Notes under the pieces: generated by a model | Seen by the model: only the letters and a program-made list of their open reading frames with translations | Database searches by the model: none | Told to the model about the DNA's origin: nothing | NCBI GenBank assembly: GCA_043228905.1 | Contig: JBHGNT010000004.1 | Span: forward strand, 16,430,001-16,494,000 | Length of the DNA: 64,000 bases | Source: Azolla caroliniana | Lineage: Eukaryota; Polypodiophyta | Direction of reading: 5' to 3' | In this document: piece after piece, positions 10,421 to 20,143 of the stretch | Position numbering within the stretch: position 1 is the stretch's first letter | Layout: the number at the start of each line of letters is the position of its first letter | Position numbers and translations under genes: made by a program

Positions 10421-12063
10421 ATGGCTTCTGAAAATGGAAGCCAAATAGTCATAGAAAAATTGGATAAAAACAATTTCCCTCTGTGGAAATTCTGAATGAC
10501 AAATTTCCTGATGGGAAAAGGATATTGGGATTACATTGAAGGAGACCTAGAAGAGGCTCCAGAGATCCCTGAAAAAAATGCAACTGCTACACAGATCAAA
10601 GCATTCAAGGATTGGAATCAAGGGGCAAGAAAAGTATTGCATTGGTTGTCACTTAGCATCTCAGATTCGATGCTTGGACATATACAAGATGCTCTGCTTC
10701 CAAAAGAAGCTTGGAACATTAGATTGAAGATATAAACAAAGAAACTCTAAGACTGAAGGGCAAGCTCTCTACAAAAGTGTTGGAAGAGGCCGAGGAAGAG
10801 GTCATCGAAGATTTGGTTCAACTAGAACCAGTAATAATTATCAAGGACGAGGACAACAAGCTATAAGTGGAAGAAACATCAGAGGCAGGGGGGCAATCGA
10901 GGCAGAGGTAAGCAAACTATATTGAGTGATGATGGTTGTTGGTATTGTGGTAAACCAAGCCATACACAAGCAGAATGCTATAAAAAGCAAAATGATGAAA
11001 AAAGAGGGAAGAGACAGCAAAATAACTATGCTTCAACTAGTGAAAATTGTGATAAAGAAGGTGTTTTTGTGATGCAACATGAAATAGCAACAATGGTTGA
11101 ATGTTCACAAAGATGTAATGAAGATTATATGTGGTATGTAGATTATGGGGCATCTAATCATATGACAGGACATGCAAACTGGTTTGAAAGTCTAAGAGAA
11201 CTAGAGATTCTTGGTTATGTACAGACAGGTGATAACACTACTCATACAATCAAGCATGTTGGAGATATTCCATTGTGCGAAGAAAAAGAAAATGTGTTGG
11301 ATTTGGTACATACAAATGTATGGGGACCAACAAAAAATGCCTCAATTGGTGGCTATAGGTTTTATGTATCATTCATTGATTATTGCTCAAGGAAAACATA
11401 GGTTTATTTCATGAAAGAGAAGAGTGAAGTATTTGATTGCTTTCATAAGTTCAAATGCATGGTAGAAAAGCAATCCGGCACTAGGATAAAATGCTTAATA
11501 TCTGATGGAGGAGGAGAATACTTCTCAAATGAATTCTTTGATTTTCTATGTAATCAAGGAATAAGGAGACAGTTCACATGTAGATATACTCCATAGCAAA
11601 ATGGAGTGGCTGAGAGGAAAAACAAAACTTTGGTGAACATAGCAAGAACTTTGATGACTGAAAAAAATATGCCATTGTATTACTGGGTTGAGGCTGTAAA
11701 TACAACAAACCATATTCTAAATATATGTATAACATCTGGAGTACATGTAGTAACTCCTGAAGAATGTTTCTATGGCAGGAAACCTAGTGTAGGACACTTA
11801 AAAGTGTTGGGATGCATGGCTTATGTTCATGTACCTGCTAAAGTAAGAAGTAAGCTTGATCCAAAAGCTGAAAAATGTGTTTTTGCGGGAAATTCAAAGG
11901 AGCAAAAAGGGTATAGATGCAATAACCCTTTGACAAAAAAGATTGTAGTAAGCCATGATGTAATATTTGATGAGTTGAGTAGTTGGTACAACCCAAAACA
12001 AGATGCAAAAACTTATGAAGACAATGAAAATGAAGATAGGAACAAATCTGAAAATGAAAGTGA
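10421..12063 (+). pseudogene. Copia gag-protease-integrase pseudogene
   Basis: The ATG of MASENGSQIVIEKLD begins gag, with the copia N-terminal motif NFPLWKF and a UBN2-type stretch GKGYWDYIEGD. A TGA follows WKF. A large part of gag is missing after KEAWNI (10723). An RG-rich basic stretch then leads into a CCHC knuckle (CWYCGKPSHTQAEC near 10935). The protease motif is VDYGASNHMT near 11135, with Y for the usual S before GAS. GAG-pre-integrase is deleted. Integrase shows VHTNVWGP, FIDYCSRKT, SDGGGEYFSNEF, QNGVAERKNKTL and the linker YRCNNPLTKKIVVSHDV. Stops at 11398-11400 and 11594-11596 replace a Trp and a Gln codon of the family. RT is absent. Confidence 0.85.
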
Positions 12064-12569
12064 TAACGAGATTCGACTGACCGATCAAACAATCAAGAAA
12101 GAAGTTCTTCCCGACAACCGAACAATCATCAAAGTCGGAACAAATCCCGGGGCAATCGAGTTTGCAATTATTGCAAGAAACCCGAACACATCAAAGTTGA
12201 TTGCCACGCACTCAAAGCCAAAAATGACAAAGCTCAACGAGCGGATCAGAAGAGTGACCGGTATGAGGAGGTCAATTATGTCGGCTCTTTAGTCGAAGTA
12301 TTGTCAAGCGACCCGAACATACTATCCATTGAAAACCCAATTGAATCAGAAGTTCTGCTCACGACTGAGGAATCTAGCACGCCTCTTGGATTCGGGTGCA
12401 TCTTATCATATGACCCCTCACAAATCACAATTTCGACAATATTCGACCCGATACTCCGACTCAGTTTGAGTCAGAAATTCGCAACACTGCACTATCATCG
12501 GAATCGGCACAATATTCATAATGAATAATTGTCGGATCAGTATGAGTCTCGATGAAGAAGATTTCTTTT
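12064..12569 (+). pseudogene. Gag/protease fragment of another copia family
   Basis: A CCHC knuckle (CNYCKKPEHIKVDC) follows an Arg/Asn/Ser/Gln-rich stretch near 12080-12190. It is followed by YEEVNYVGSLVEVL and, after a frame change near 12385, the copia protease motif DSGASYHMTPHKSQF. The codons are unlike those of the preceding element, so this is a separate insertion or recombination partner. It is cut on the right by the LTR at 12570. Confidence 0.78.
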
Positions 12570-13039
12570 TGTTAATAATTAGGTAATTAACTAAGGGTTA
12601 ATTAGTAGCTAATTATGTAAGTAATTAATCACGTATGTGATAAGCAACGAAAGATTATGTCATATGTGTGTGAGAGGAAGAGAGAGAGGAAGATACACTT
12701 ATGAACAATAAGATAAATGGGGGATGATTAACAAGACTGTCGCTAAAGACCTTTCTCTGTATTAATAAGCATCAAGTTACAAAAATACCCGCGATGAGGT
12801 ATATATTAATCTCATGTGCAAGGGTTCACATGTGTGAGGAGAATATAGGTACAAGGATGTAGGTCCTATATTAAATGCACTTGGTAGTGGAGGATCTAGA
12901 ATGTATCCCCACTTACGTACAAGTACAAGATCCTTTTTAAGGGTTTAAAGTCAACACACTAACTAGATTCTATCTAGGTAACTACTAAGTTACATGGTTA
13001 ACTAAATAGATAAACTTAGTTGAGCTTGATATCTCAACA
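12570..13039 (-). repeat. 3' LTR of copia element A
   Basis: On the minus strand it runs from TGTTGAGATATCAAGC to TAATTATTAACA. It is homologous along its length to LTRs at 19710-20143, 33270-33703 and 41255-41680. Confidence 0.9.
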
Positions 13040-13057
13040 CGCCCCCTCAAGCTCAAG
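13040..13057 (-). other. Polypurine tract of element A
   Basis: The minus strand reads CTTGAGCTTGAGGGGGCG directly before the LTR. The same tract precedes the LTRs of elements B and D. Confidence 0.9.
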
Positions 13058-13919
13058 TGTGAGGCATCCGACATTCGGTTTTGCTTTCAGCATTGTCTTG
13101 CTTTCGATGTCAGTTTTTGTTCGGCTTTCATGGCATTTTTGGTTCCTCCCCCTCAAGCTTGTGATAAAGGCTTGTAGCACGAAATGGTCGATGGCCGAGT
13201 TCTTGCATCTCTACATCCATAGATGCTAACCATCGGGGGTCACGAGCACCTTCTATAAACCTTTCCAGCTCTTGTTCGGTCGTGACCTTCATCGCGAAGG
13301 CATAATGATGGGCCATATACCGGTTCTTCTCTCGAGATGAGCGTCAGAGTTTTTCGTTTGCCGATGTGAGCGCCTTTTGTACTCCAGGTTCCGCATAATG
13401 GGTACACAAAACTCATTGTGTAATGAGTGAGCTGACACATCCGAATCACTATCCTTGAGGTGGTCGACTTCATATTCGAGCATCTTACCTTTGCCTTTGT
13501 CCAATTTTGGACTTGGATGTTCTTTGGTCTCTTGAGGGCCCATGTGGTTCACTTAGCTCGATAGAGCTTGGATTGTCCTTTGGTAAAGTATTTTTCCGAA
13601 TATCGGCATCCGAATTGATGACCCAACATTCCTCGGTCGGTTTGGATGGAGCCAAATCAGGCTCATACCATGATGCCGATTCGTCGAACACTACGTCCTG
13701 ACTCACCCGAACTGTTCGGGTTGAGGGGTTAAAGCACTTGTATCCCTTTTTCTCGGATGCGTATCCTACGAGGTTACATTTCTCCAACTTCGCGTCGAGC
13801 TTTTGTCATTTTTCGTTCGGGATGCGTACATCTGCAATCCTTCCGAACACTTTGAGGTTTGGATGGATCGGCTTCCAACCAACAAAGGTCTCGTATGGAG
13901 TTACCTCATGTACTCCATT
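13058..13919 (-). pseudogene. Copia A pol 3' part (integrase tail and linker; RT/RNase H missing)
   Basis: The minus strand shows integrase-tail motifs (KVFG, SEKKGYKCFNPSTRTVRVS, VVFDESASWYEPD). Next is an acidic linker rich in Ser/Pro/Lys (LDKGKGKMLEYEVDH). It ends with MAHHYAFAMKV, ARDPRWLASMDVEMQELG, the usual start of RT. After EMQELG it jumps to HKLEGEEPK and the purine tract. A full copia would have about 500 more codons here. Frame changes also occur. Elements B and D lack the same region with a slightly different junction. Confidence 0.84.
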
Positions 13920-14248
13920 TGTTAGAGTTACGATCTAATGTAAGCATATGAATCCAAGGATAAAACATACATAGATAGAAAGGAGAGAGAGAAAGAAGGG
14001 TGTCGATCCACCCGACAACCCCCGAGCGAAGGGATCAAGACGGACTCGAACCTCGATCAGCGTCCCATACCACTTTCGTGGCATCGAGTCATACATGGTG
14101 CTGGCACGCTCACTACAAGAGTTGACCCACCACGAAACAAAGTCTCGACATAGTCAAGATCTGATGAAATGAGGGTAGCTAGGCCTTATATTTATAGCGA
14201 TATCCAAGGCCCCCAAGCAAGTTCACACTTGGAATAATGGGCTCTCAT
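13920..14248 (-). mobile_element. Partial gypsy LTR, same family as 3061-3520
   Basis: It starts (plus strand) TGTTAGAGTTACGATC, mirroring the LTR 3' end. It then matches the reverse complement of the 3061/62293 LTR family through ACCCCCGAGCGAAGGGATC, CTACAAGAGTTGACCCACCA and AAGGCCCCCAAGCAAGTTC. Similarity stops near 14248, where about 140 bp of LTR should remain. It interrupts the copia integrase after the codons for NGVHE. Confidence 0.8.
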
Positions 14249-15063
14249 GCCACTACAACCTCCCACCGGTTACCGAGTTGACTACCACCGAAATGCCGAA
14301 GAAGTCATTCTTTAAGAAATCCAAACCCTAAAATATCTCGAGTAAAAAGTAGAATACTAGAAGCAAAACTCTCAAACCCTAAACTACTAATTCCCCTAGT
14401 ATGTTGAGGAGAAAAGAAGAAAAGTAGAAAGAAGATGCTCTCAAACCCAACCCTAGAAGGAAAAGATGAAAGAGAAAGTGATAAGGAGAAAGGGAGGCTA
14501 ACAAACCCTAACCCTAGAAGAAGAGGAGAAGAAGATGAAACCCTAGTGGTACACCCCTAAGAAAAAATGGGCGGCCTCATAATAAGCCCTATTCCTCCCC
14601 TCTTATAGAGGAAAGAGGAGCTTATTTTAACATTACATGCTTCTTCTTCTTCTTCTTTTCCTTTCACAAAATTGAACGGGGAGCAAAAATACTCCTTAAT
14701 TTGTAGGAAGTGAGACTTGAACTCTACACCTCTCTACATATACTTATACACCTTAATCACTAACTACTACAAGTTACTTATTATTATTATTTATATTTTA
14801 TGTATTATTTCATCAGATGTGCGTGGAACTTCGCATTTTCTCACATTGCACATGCCACACCACGACATCCACCCCCAGCAAACCGCACATCCTCTGGCAT
14901 GTGCCAAAGAAAAAAGTGATGTGGCGGGGCCAAAGGTTGTGACCATTTGTTTTTCTGTTTTTTTCTTCTTCATTGCACCTTGCCCTCATGAAATCCACCA
15001 TCGTCTTTGACATCATCTCCATGAAATCTTCTTCGTCTGTGTCCGTCCTCCCATACCGCTCTT
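14249..15063. other. Unassigned retrotransposon-like segment with AAACCCTA motifs
   Basis: No ORF here is convincing. Several AAACCCTAA-like motifs (about 14326-14545) are scattered among A/G-rich sequence. A TATA-like CTATAAGAG occurs on the minus strand near 14600, and a (CTT)n run near 14641-14660. The minus strand is the sense strand of the gag-like gene to the right, so this may be its 3' portion or an LTR. I found no matching direct repeat to prove it. Confidence 0.4.
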
Positions 15064-16000
15064 TCACGTCGGATTCACCAATGTCACGAAGTTTCGCGTA
15101 CGTGTGTCGCTCAAACGGGACCGTCGGGGCCTTGGAATAACTTTCCTTGCATGATCAACACTATCACACCATACACATCTATATGGGTCTTTCCCCTTCG
15201 GCCCTCTACGAATCCTATTAGCTAACGAAACCGCTTCGAATTTTCGTTCCAACTCTTCAATGACAGTTCTCCATCGCTCTTTCGGTTGGCTCGCGTTGCT
15301 TTGTCATATCCGTTGCTATTGGAGCATTCCTTCTTTGGACTACCGGGCCCACCATTTCGGAATCATCTAGCCATCGACGACGTTTGTTAAATCGATCACA
15401 TGCTCTTCATGCCGCAACCCAATCCATTATGAGACCATTGGGTTGTGCGGCATCCTCTAATAGACTACCTAGTTCTCGTCTATCTTTTGCATCCACCACC
15501 TTTAAGAAGTACAAAACTTTATCTCCTTCGAGAAGTGTTTGGTCGGTTCTCAGGAGACGGTTGTACATTTGGTCAAATTCGGTGTACACTCCCGATGTTA
15601 TCATGTTCTTCCCCTTCTTCTCGATCCACTTCATCAACGTATGATGAGTCATCCTCGACGCATCTTCAAGAATATATTCAGACAAAAGCTCCCTTTCAAA
15701 TCCTACCCATGTTGTTTGGGCGGCTTGAATCTCCCTTATACGACCGTGTAACCCAATAGCTATGACACGCTTGAAGCTTGATATTTGCTTCTCTTCGATG
15801 ACATCACGTTGTTGCATCTCCGTCTTGTATGTAGTGAGAAAATCCGTAATGTTTCTTCCACCAAATTGGCCTACTATCTCAACGGTTCGGTCGATGGCCT
15901 TGTCTAAGCTTGCATCATTATCTCAAGCTCTCATCATATGCTCGACAATAGCTACCAACTTTGCCACTTCATCAGCTTGGGTATTTGACGAAGAAGCCAT
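15064..16000 (-). pseudogene. Retrotransposon gag-like protein with altered zinc knuckle
   Basis: The minus-strand ATG at 16000 opens MASSSNTQADEVAKLVA. One TGA (after VEHMMRA) precedes a long open stretch (15817-15407): TEMQQRDVIEEKQISSF, REIQAAQTTWVGFERELL, MTHHTLMKWIEKKGK, FDQMYNRLLRTDQTLL, VLYFLKVVDAKDRREL. This is the helical pattern of plant retrotransposon gag proteins. Downstream a knuckle-like CVWCDSVDHARKVI has Ile where the last Cys should be. Further stops follow. No protease, RT or integrase from this element is visible in the window, so its superfamily is uncertain. The minisatellite at 16190-17400 lies just upstream of its start. Confidence 0.65.
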
Positions 16001-16189
16001 TTTCTAATCTTCTATTTCAAGCACTTGATCCTTCCTACCGCATCTTCACGTCAGGTTCACCACTTAGATATGTCGTGAAAATCCAACACTATGTGCGGAT
16101 TGTGAGCCGGAACCACCGGGGTTATGGACAGGAAGGAAATAGGGCTCACACCCACAACACAAGGAAGGTTTACACAAACAAGGCACGAG

Positions 16190-17400
16190 TATTCGAACAT
16201 GTTTGTGAAAAAGAGAGGTGCATGGGCAAGCCCGAATCAACCCCTAGTCACAAGGAGAATGAATGCATGTGGGGAAGGCTTACACATGGACACACAAGGA
16301 AAAGGCGTACTTACACACAAGAGAGACAAAATTTCGAATGCCTTTGTGAAAAGAGAGGTGCATGGGCAAGCCAGAACGCTCCCTTGTTACAAGACAGGCC
16401 AACACACAAGGAAAAGGCTTACTTACACACACGAGAGAAAGAGTTTCGAATGCCTTTGTGAAAAGAGAGGTGCATGAGCTAGCCCAAACGCTCCCTTGTT
16501 ACAAGACACGCGAACACACAAGGAAAAGTCTTACTTACACACACGAGAGATAGAGTTTCGAATGCCTTTTGTGAAAAGAGAGGTGCATGGGCAAGCCTGA
16601 ATGCTCCCTTGTTACAAGACACGTGAACACACAAGCAAGGTTTACACACGGGAGACACAATTTCGAATGCCTTTGTGAAAGGAGAGGTGCATGGGCAAGC
16701 CCGAATGCTCCCTTGCCACAAGTCGCATGAACACACAAGCAAGGTTTACACACGGAAGACACCATTTTGAACGCCTTTGTGAAAGGAGAGGTGCATGGGC
16801 AAGCCCGAACGCTCCCTGGCCACAAGTCGCACAAACACCCAAGCAAGGTTTACACATGGGAGACACAATTTCTAACGTCTTTGGGAAAGGAGAGGTGCAT
16901 GGGCAAGCCCGAACGCTCCCTTGCCACAAGTCACACGAACACACAAGAAATATTTACACTAACACGCAAGACACGATTTCAAACGCCTTTGTGAAAGGAG
17001 AGGTGCATGGGCAAGCCCGAACGCTCCCTTGTCACAAGTCGCACGAACACACAAGCAATATTTACACTAACATGAAAGACACATAAGTTTGAATGCCTTT
17101 GTGAAAGGAGAGGTGCATGGGCAAGCCCGAAACGCTCCCTTGTCACAAGACACACAAACAAATAAGCACAAAGGACGATAACATATAAGACACATAGGTT
17201 TGAATGCGCTTGTGAAAGGAGAGGTGCATGGGCAAGCCCGAAACGCTCCCTTGTCACAAGACACGCAAACAAATAAGCACAAAGGACGATAACATATAAG
17301 ACATGTAGGTTTGAATGTGTTTGTGAAAGGAGAGGTGCATGGGCAAGCCCGAAACGCTCCCTTCTCACAAGACACACAAACAAATAAGCACAATCAATAT
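16190..17400. repeat. Minisatellite, 11 copies of a ~104-113 bp unit
   Basis: The anchor GAGGTGCATGGGCAAGCC recurs at 16216, 16355, 16467, 16580, 16684, 16788, 16892, 17000, 17110, 17221 and 17332. Spacing is 139, 112, 113, 104, 104, 104, 108, 110, 111 and 111 bp. The conserved part of the unit is GCCTTTGTGAAAGGAGAGG plus the anchor and CGCTCCCTTGTCACAAG. The remainder (CACAAGCAA, TTTACAC) varies in length and accounts for the period changes. Neighbouring units resemble each other more than distant ones, a sign of local unequal exchange. Confidence 0.95.
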
Positions 17401-18066
17401 TTACACATAAGACAAGTAGATGAAAGAAAACATTAGTTTATATCAATATAATAGATTCTTTTATAATATAAGAATCATGTTACAATGGGTTGGATGCGAA
17501 TATGAAGGATTGTTTATAAAGGAATGGGGGAAGAGAAGTGGAGGAAAGAAGAGAGTGGAGTATAGAAGGAGTTTCTTTGTTGATGATGCCTCTCGATGTT
17601 GTTGATCCTTCTTCTTCCTCTTTCCAATTGAGTAGAGCTTCCTTGTTCCTTCTCCCTCCCCCCCTTCTTCACTAGAATAGGCTCTTATTTAAAGGTTTAG
17701 GATTGCTTGCCTTTTTCCCCTTAAAAAAAGCTTGTCTATATTAGTCGACTTTTATTTTCCTCGCTATTTCTGTTTTCTAGCCTCCAATTTCACATGCAAG
17801 ATATTCTTGGAAATCTCTTTACGTTAGCTTTCTTATGCTTCTTTTCTTTTCTAATTTGGACATTTGACGAGGAAATTATGAGCTTTTTACTCGACCTTGC
17901 TCCTCATATCCACGGCTAGCTTTTCTTTTCCCATCTTTTTCTCTATTTTTGTCTACTTTCGAAAACCTCTTCTAACTTTTTATCCTTTCATTTATTACTA
18001 TAGTTGACTTAAGAAAATTAGTTTATTTGGACCACTATTTTATTCTCTTTTGAGGTTGGTTTCACA
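17401..18066. other. Unassigned AT/CT-rich segment right of the minisatellite
   Basis: No coding or RNA feature is supported. The minus strand has a TATA-like TTTAAATAAGAG near 17685. The segment ends at the copia A integrase junction (18067). It may be the LTR or leader of the gag-like element on the minus strand, but no second copy is available to test that. Confidence 0.35.
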
Positions 18067-19680
18067 CTATGTGTCAAAAACATCACAATAGCGGGAGTAG
18101 TCATCGATGAAGGTGACGTGGTAATGACATCCTTCGATCGTCGGCGTTTGAGCCGGTCCCCGTACATCCGAGTGGATCATGTCGAGGAGACGTTTACTTA
18201 TGTAGCTCTCCTTTTAGGAATGGGAGTCGATGTTGTTTACTGATTTGACATGCTTCACACACTCGGTCGACTTGTTTCGACTCGAAGACCGGATGTGTGA
18301 TGACGACTCCCTTTGATTGCATCTCTTGAAGCCATTGGAGGTTGATGTGGCCGATTCTCTTGTGCCACAACTCGATGTTCGTCTTGGTTTTGACACCTTT
18401 GGCATACATGGCCGATTTCACCTCCTTCGAATCGAGAATGAACATTTGGTTGTCTCTCCATCCCCTAGTTGTGAGCCGGCCATCTTTTTCTATAAAGTAT
18501 CCTTTGTTGTTGAAATGAACTTGCATTCCTTGCTCCACGATTTGGCTGACTGAGACCAAATTCTTTGTTATTGTAGGCACGTGCAAGACTTTCTTAATGT
18601 AATTGTTTTTGCCGGCATTCCCAAATGGAATGTTGCCGATGTGCCGAATGGGATGTGTGGTGTGTTCTCCCGTCTCAATGTCATTGGGTCGATCCAGCAT
18701 TCTTAAGTCAAGAAACCACTCTTGTTGTGACGTCATATGATGTGAGGTGCCGGAGTCGAGGAACTACACGTCTTTCTAGTTGGAGGTGCTTGTGGATTCG
18801 GATTCCACCATAGTCGTGGTATTCGGAGTTCGTGGCATAGTTTGTGAGTTGTCGGCTTGTGGAAGCCGACTCACGCTTCTTCTATTGGCACTCCTCTTTG
18901 TGATAATCGATCTTCCCACAATAGTTGCAAGTAAGTGGCATGGTTTTCTGACCTTGTTCGGTATGGAAGCTCCACCTTCTTACGAAGGTTCCTCGATGGC
19001 TTCCATCTTCTTGTCGAAGGTTTGAGTTCCCTTCGTGAGATGGATCAAATCGACCTCTTCTATTGCCATGACCTCGTCCTCGGCCACCATCCAAATTCGA
19101 GAAGAACAATTATCCTTCCAACGTCTTGGTCTTGGTTAGGATGTCGTTCTCTTCAACCAATAACATTGATTGAAGGTCGACGAACGAAGGAGGGTTTTCT
19201 CTCACCAAGATAGTCATCCTTATTGGGTTGAACCATTGTGTGAGGCCGCCCAAGCACGCTTGCACCATTTCGTCCTCTTCAATTTTTATGTTGATGGATT
19301 TAAGTGAGGCACAAATGCTCTTGATCTTGGCGGTGTAGTCTAATACAGACATATCTTTTTGTTTAATCTTGTTCAACTCTGTTGGCGGCGAAGATTTTCT
19401 TCAAGTTCTCCCACGCTTTTTTAGGAGTCTTGGCGTCTCGAATGTGGCTAAGGATGTGATCCTGGACACATGTTGCCAAGGTAATACATTACCCAACTTG
19501 CTCCTTCCTCCCACGTTGGGTAGTTGGCATTTGTGATGTTGGGTTGTTTTTGAATGCACCATTGAGGTAGCTCCAATACCCTTGGCCGACGAGGTGTTGG
19601 TTCATCTTGTACTCCCAAGATAAATAATTGCTCCGGTCTAGCCTTTCACTAAGGAGTGAGCTACCCATTTGTGTGTTCAT
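18067..19680 (-). pseudogene. Copia A gag, protease, GAG-pre-integrase and start of integrase
   Basis: Gag begins at 19680 with MNTQMGSSLLSERLDRSNYL, containing WEYKMNQHLVGQGYWSYL. The UBN2-like part (KDMSVLDYTAKIKSICASL, DEMVQACLGGLTQWFNP, ENPPSFVDLQSMLLVEE) spans about 19110-19376. A CCHC knuckle (CNYCGKIDYHKEEC) lies near 18882-18930. The protease region is degraded; MTSQQEWFLDLR and HIGNIPFGN follow it. GAG-pre-integrase shows ELWHKRIGHIN and CEACQISKQHRLPF, and integrase stops after FIDDYSRYCDVF at 18067. Stops and frame changes are numerous. The 5' leader is cut 29 bp upstream of the ATG by element B. Confidence 0.85.
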
Positions 19681-19709
19681 GTTGATGTAGTGTCTTCCTT
19701 TTTGGTTTT

Positions 19710-20143
19710 TGTTAAGAATTAGGCAATTAACTATGGGTTAATTAGTACCTAATTATGTGATTAAGCTAAGCGGAAGATTAAGTGATATGTGTATGTATGT
19801 GTGTGAGAGGAAGAGAGAGAAGAATTTAACACTATGAACAACGACACAAAATGGGGGATGATTAACTATACTAAAAGCATCATCAAATACAAAAATACCC
19901 ACAATGAGGTATATATACATCTCATGTGCAAAGGTGCACATGTGTGAGTAGAATATAGGTACAACCCTGTAAGTCCTATATTAAATGAACATGGGAGTGG
20001 AGGATCTACAATGTATCCCACTCAAGTACAAAATCCTATTTAAGGCTTTAAGGTCAACACATTAACTAGATTCTATCTAGGTAACTACTAAGTTACGCAT
20101 GTTGACTAAACGACTAAACTAAGTTGAGCTTGATATCTCAACA
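19710..20143 (-). repeat. 3' LTR of copia element B
   Basis: On the minus strand it is TGTTGAGATATCAAGC to AATTCTTAACA. It is nearly identical to 33270-33703, which marks B as younger than A. The purine tract (minus CTTGAGCTTGAGGGGGCG) lies at 20144-20161. Confidence 0.93.

Larger units (their letters stand above)
9949..12063 (+). mobile_element. Truncated Ty1/copia element (5' LTR, gag, protease, integrase)
   Basis: A 5' LTR, a variant PBS and a gag-pol pseudogene are present. RT, RNase H and a 3' LTR are absent; the element gives way to gag sequence of a different copia around 12064. It inserted into, or became joined to, the inverted copia fragment at 9948. ATATA precedes the LTR, but without the other end no duplication can be confirmed. 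Confidence 0.8.
12570..19709 (-). mobile_element. RT-less Ty1/copia element A (outer level of the nest), interrupted twice
   Basis: This is a minus-strand copia. Its 3' LTR is 12570-13039, its pol 3' part 13058-13919, and its gag to start of integrase 18067-19680. The gap between 13919 and 18067 holds foreign sequence, and about 110 integrase codons are lost there. Its leader is cut at 19709 by element B, a copy of the same family. After B ends (33703), the next bases ATTTTTCTT resemble the leader continuation GTTTTTCTT seen in the intact relative near 33113, then unrelated sequence begins near 33712. RT and RNase H are missing from the pol. Confidence 0.78.

Noticed and set aside
12301-12528. 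Separate small gene of 75 codons
   Set aside because: It is the copia knuckle-protease fragment read before a frame change; the DSGASYHMTP protease motif appears in the neighbouring frame.
14326-14545. AAACCCTAA motifs as an interstitial telomere
   Set aside because: The motifs are scattered singly in A/G-rich sequence rather than in an array. The same applies to CCCTAACCCTAAAA at 35284.
16535-17393. Long open frames on both strands through the minisatellite (about 100-134 codons, Cys/Ser/Leu rich or HGQARTLP-type)
   Set aside because: They follow the tandem repeat, occur in several frames on both strands, and unit lengths of 104, 108 and 110 bp would shift the frame. No domain or start context supports coding.
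16190-17400. CRISPR-like array
   Set aside because: The conserved block is long with variable linkers of similar sequence, not short repeats with unique spacers, and the context is a plant retrotransposon cluster.
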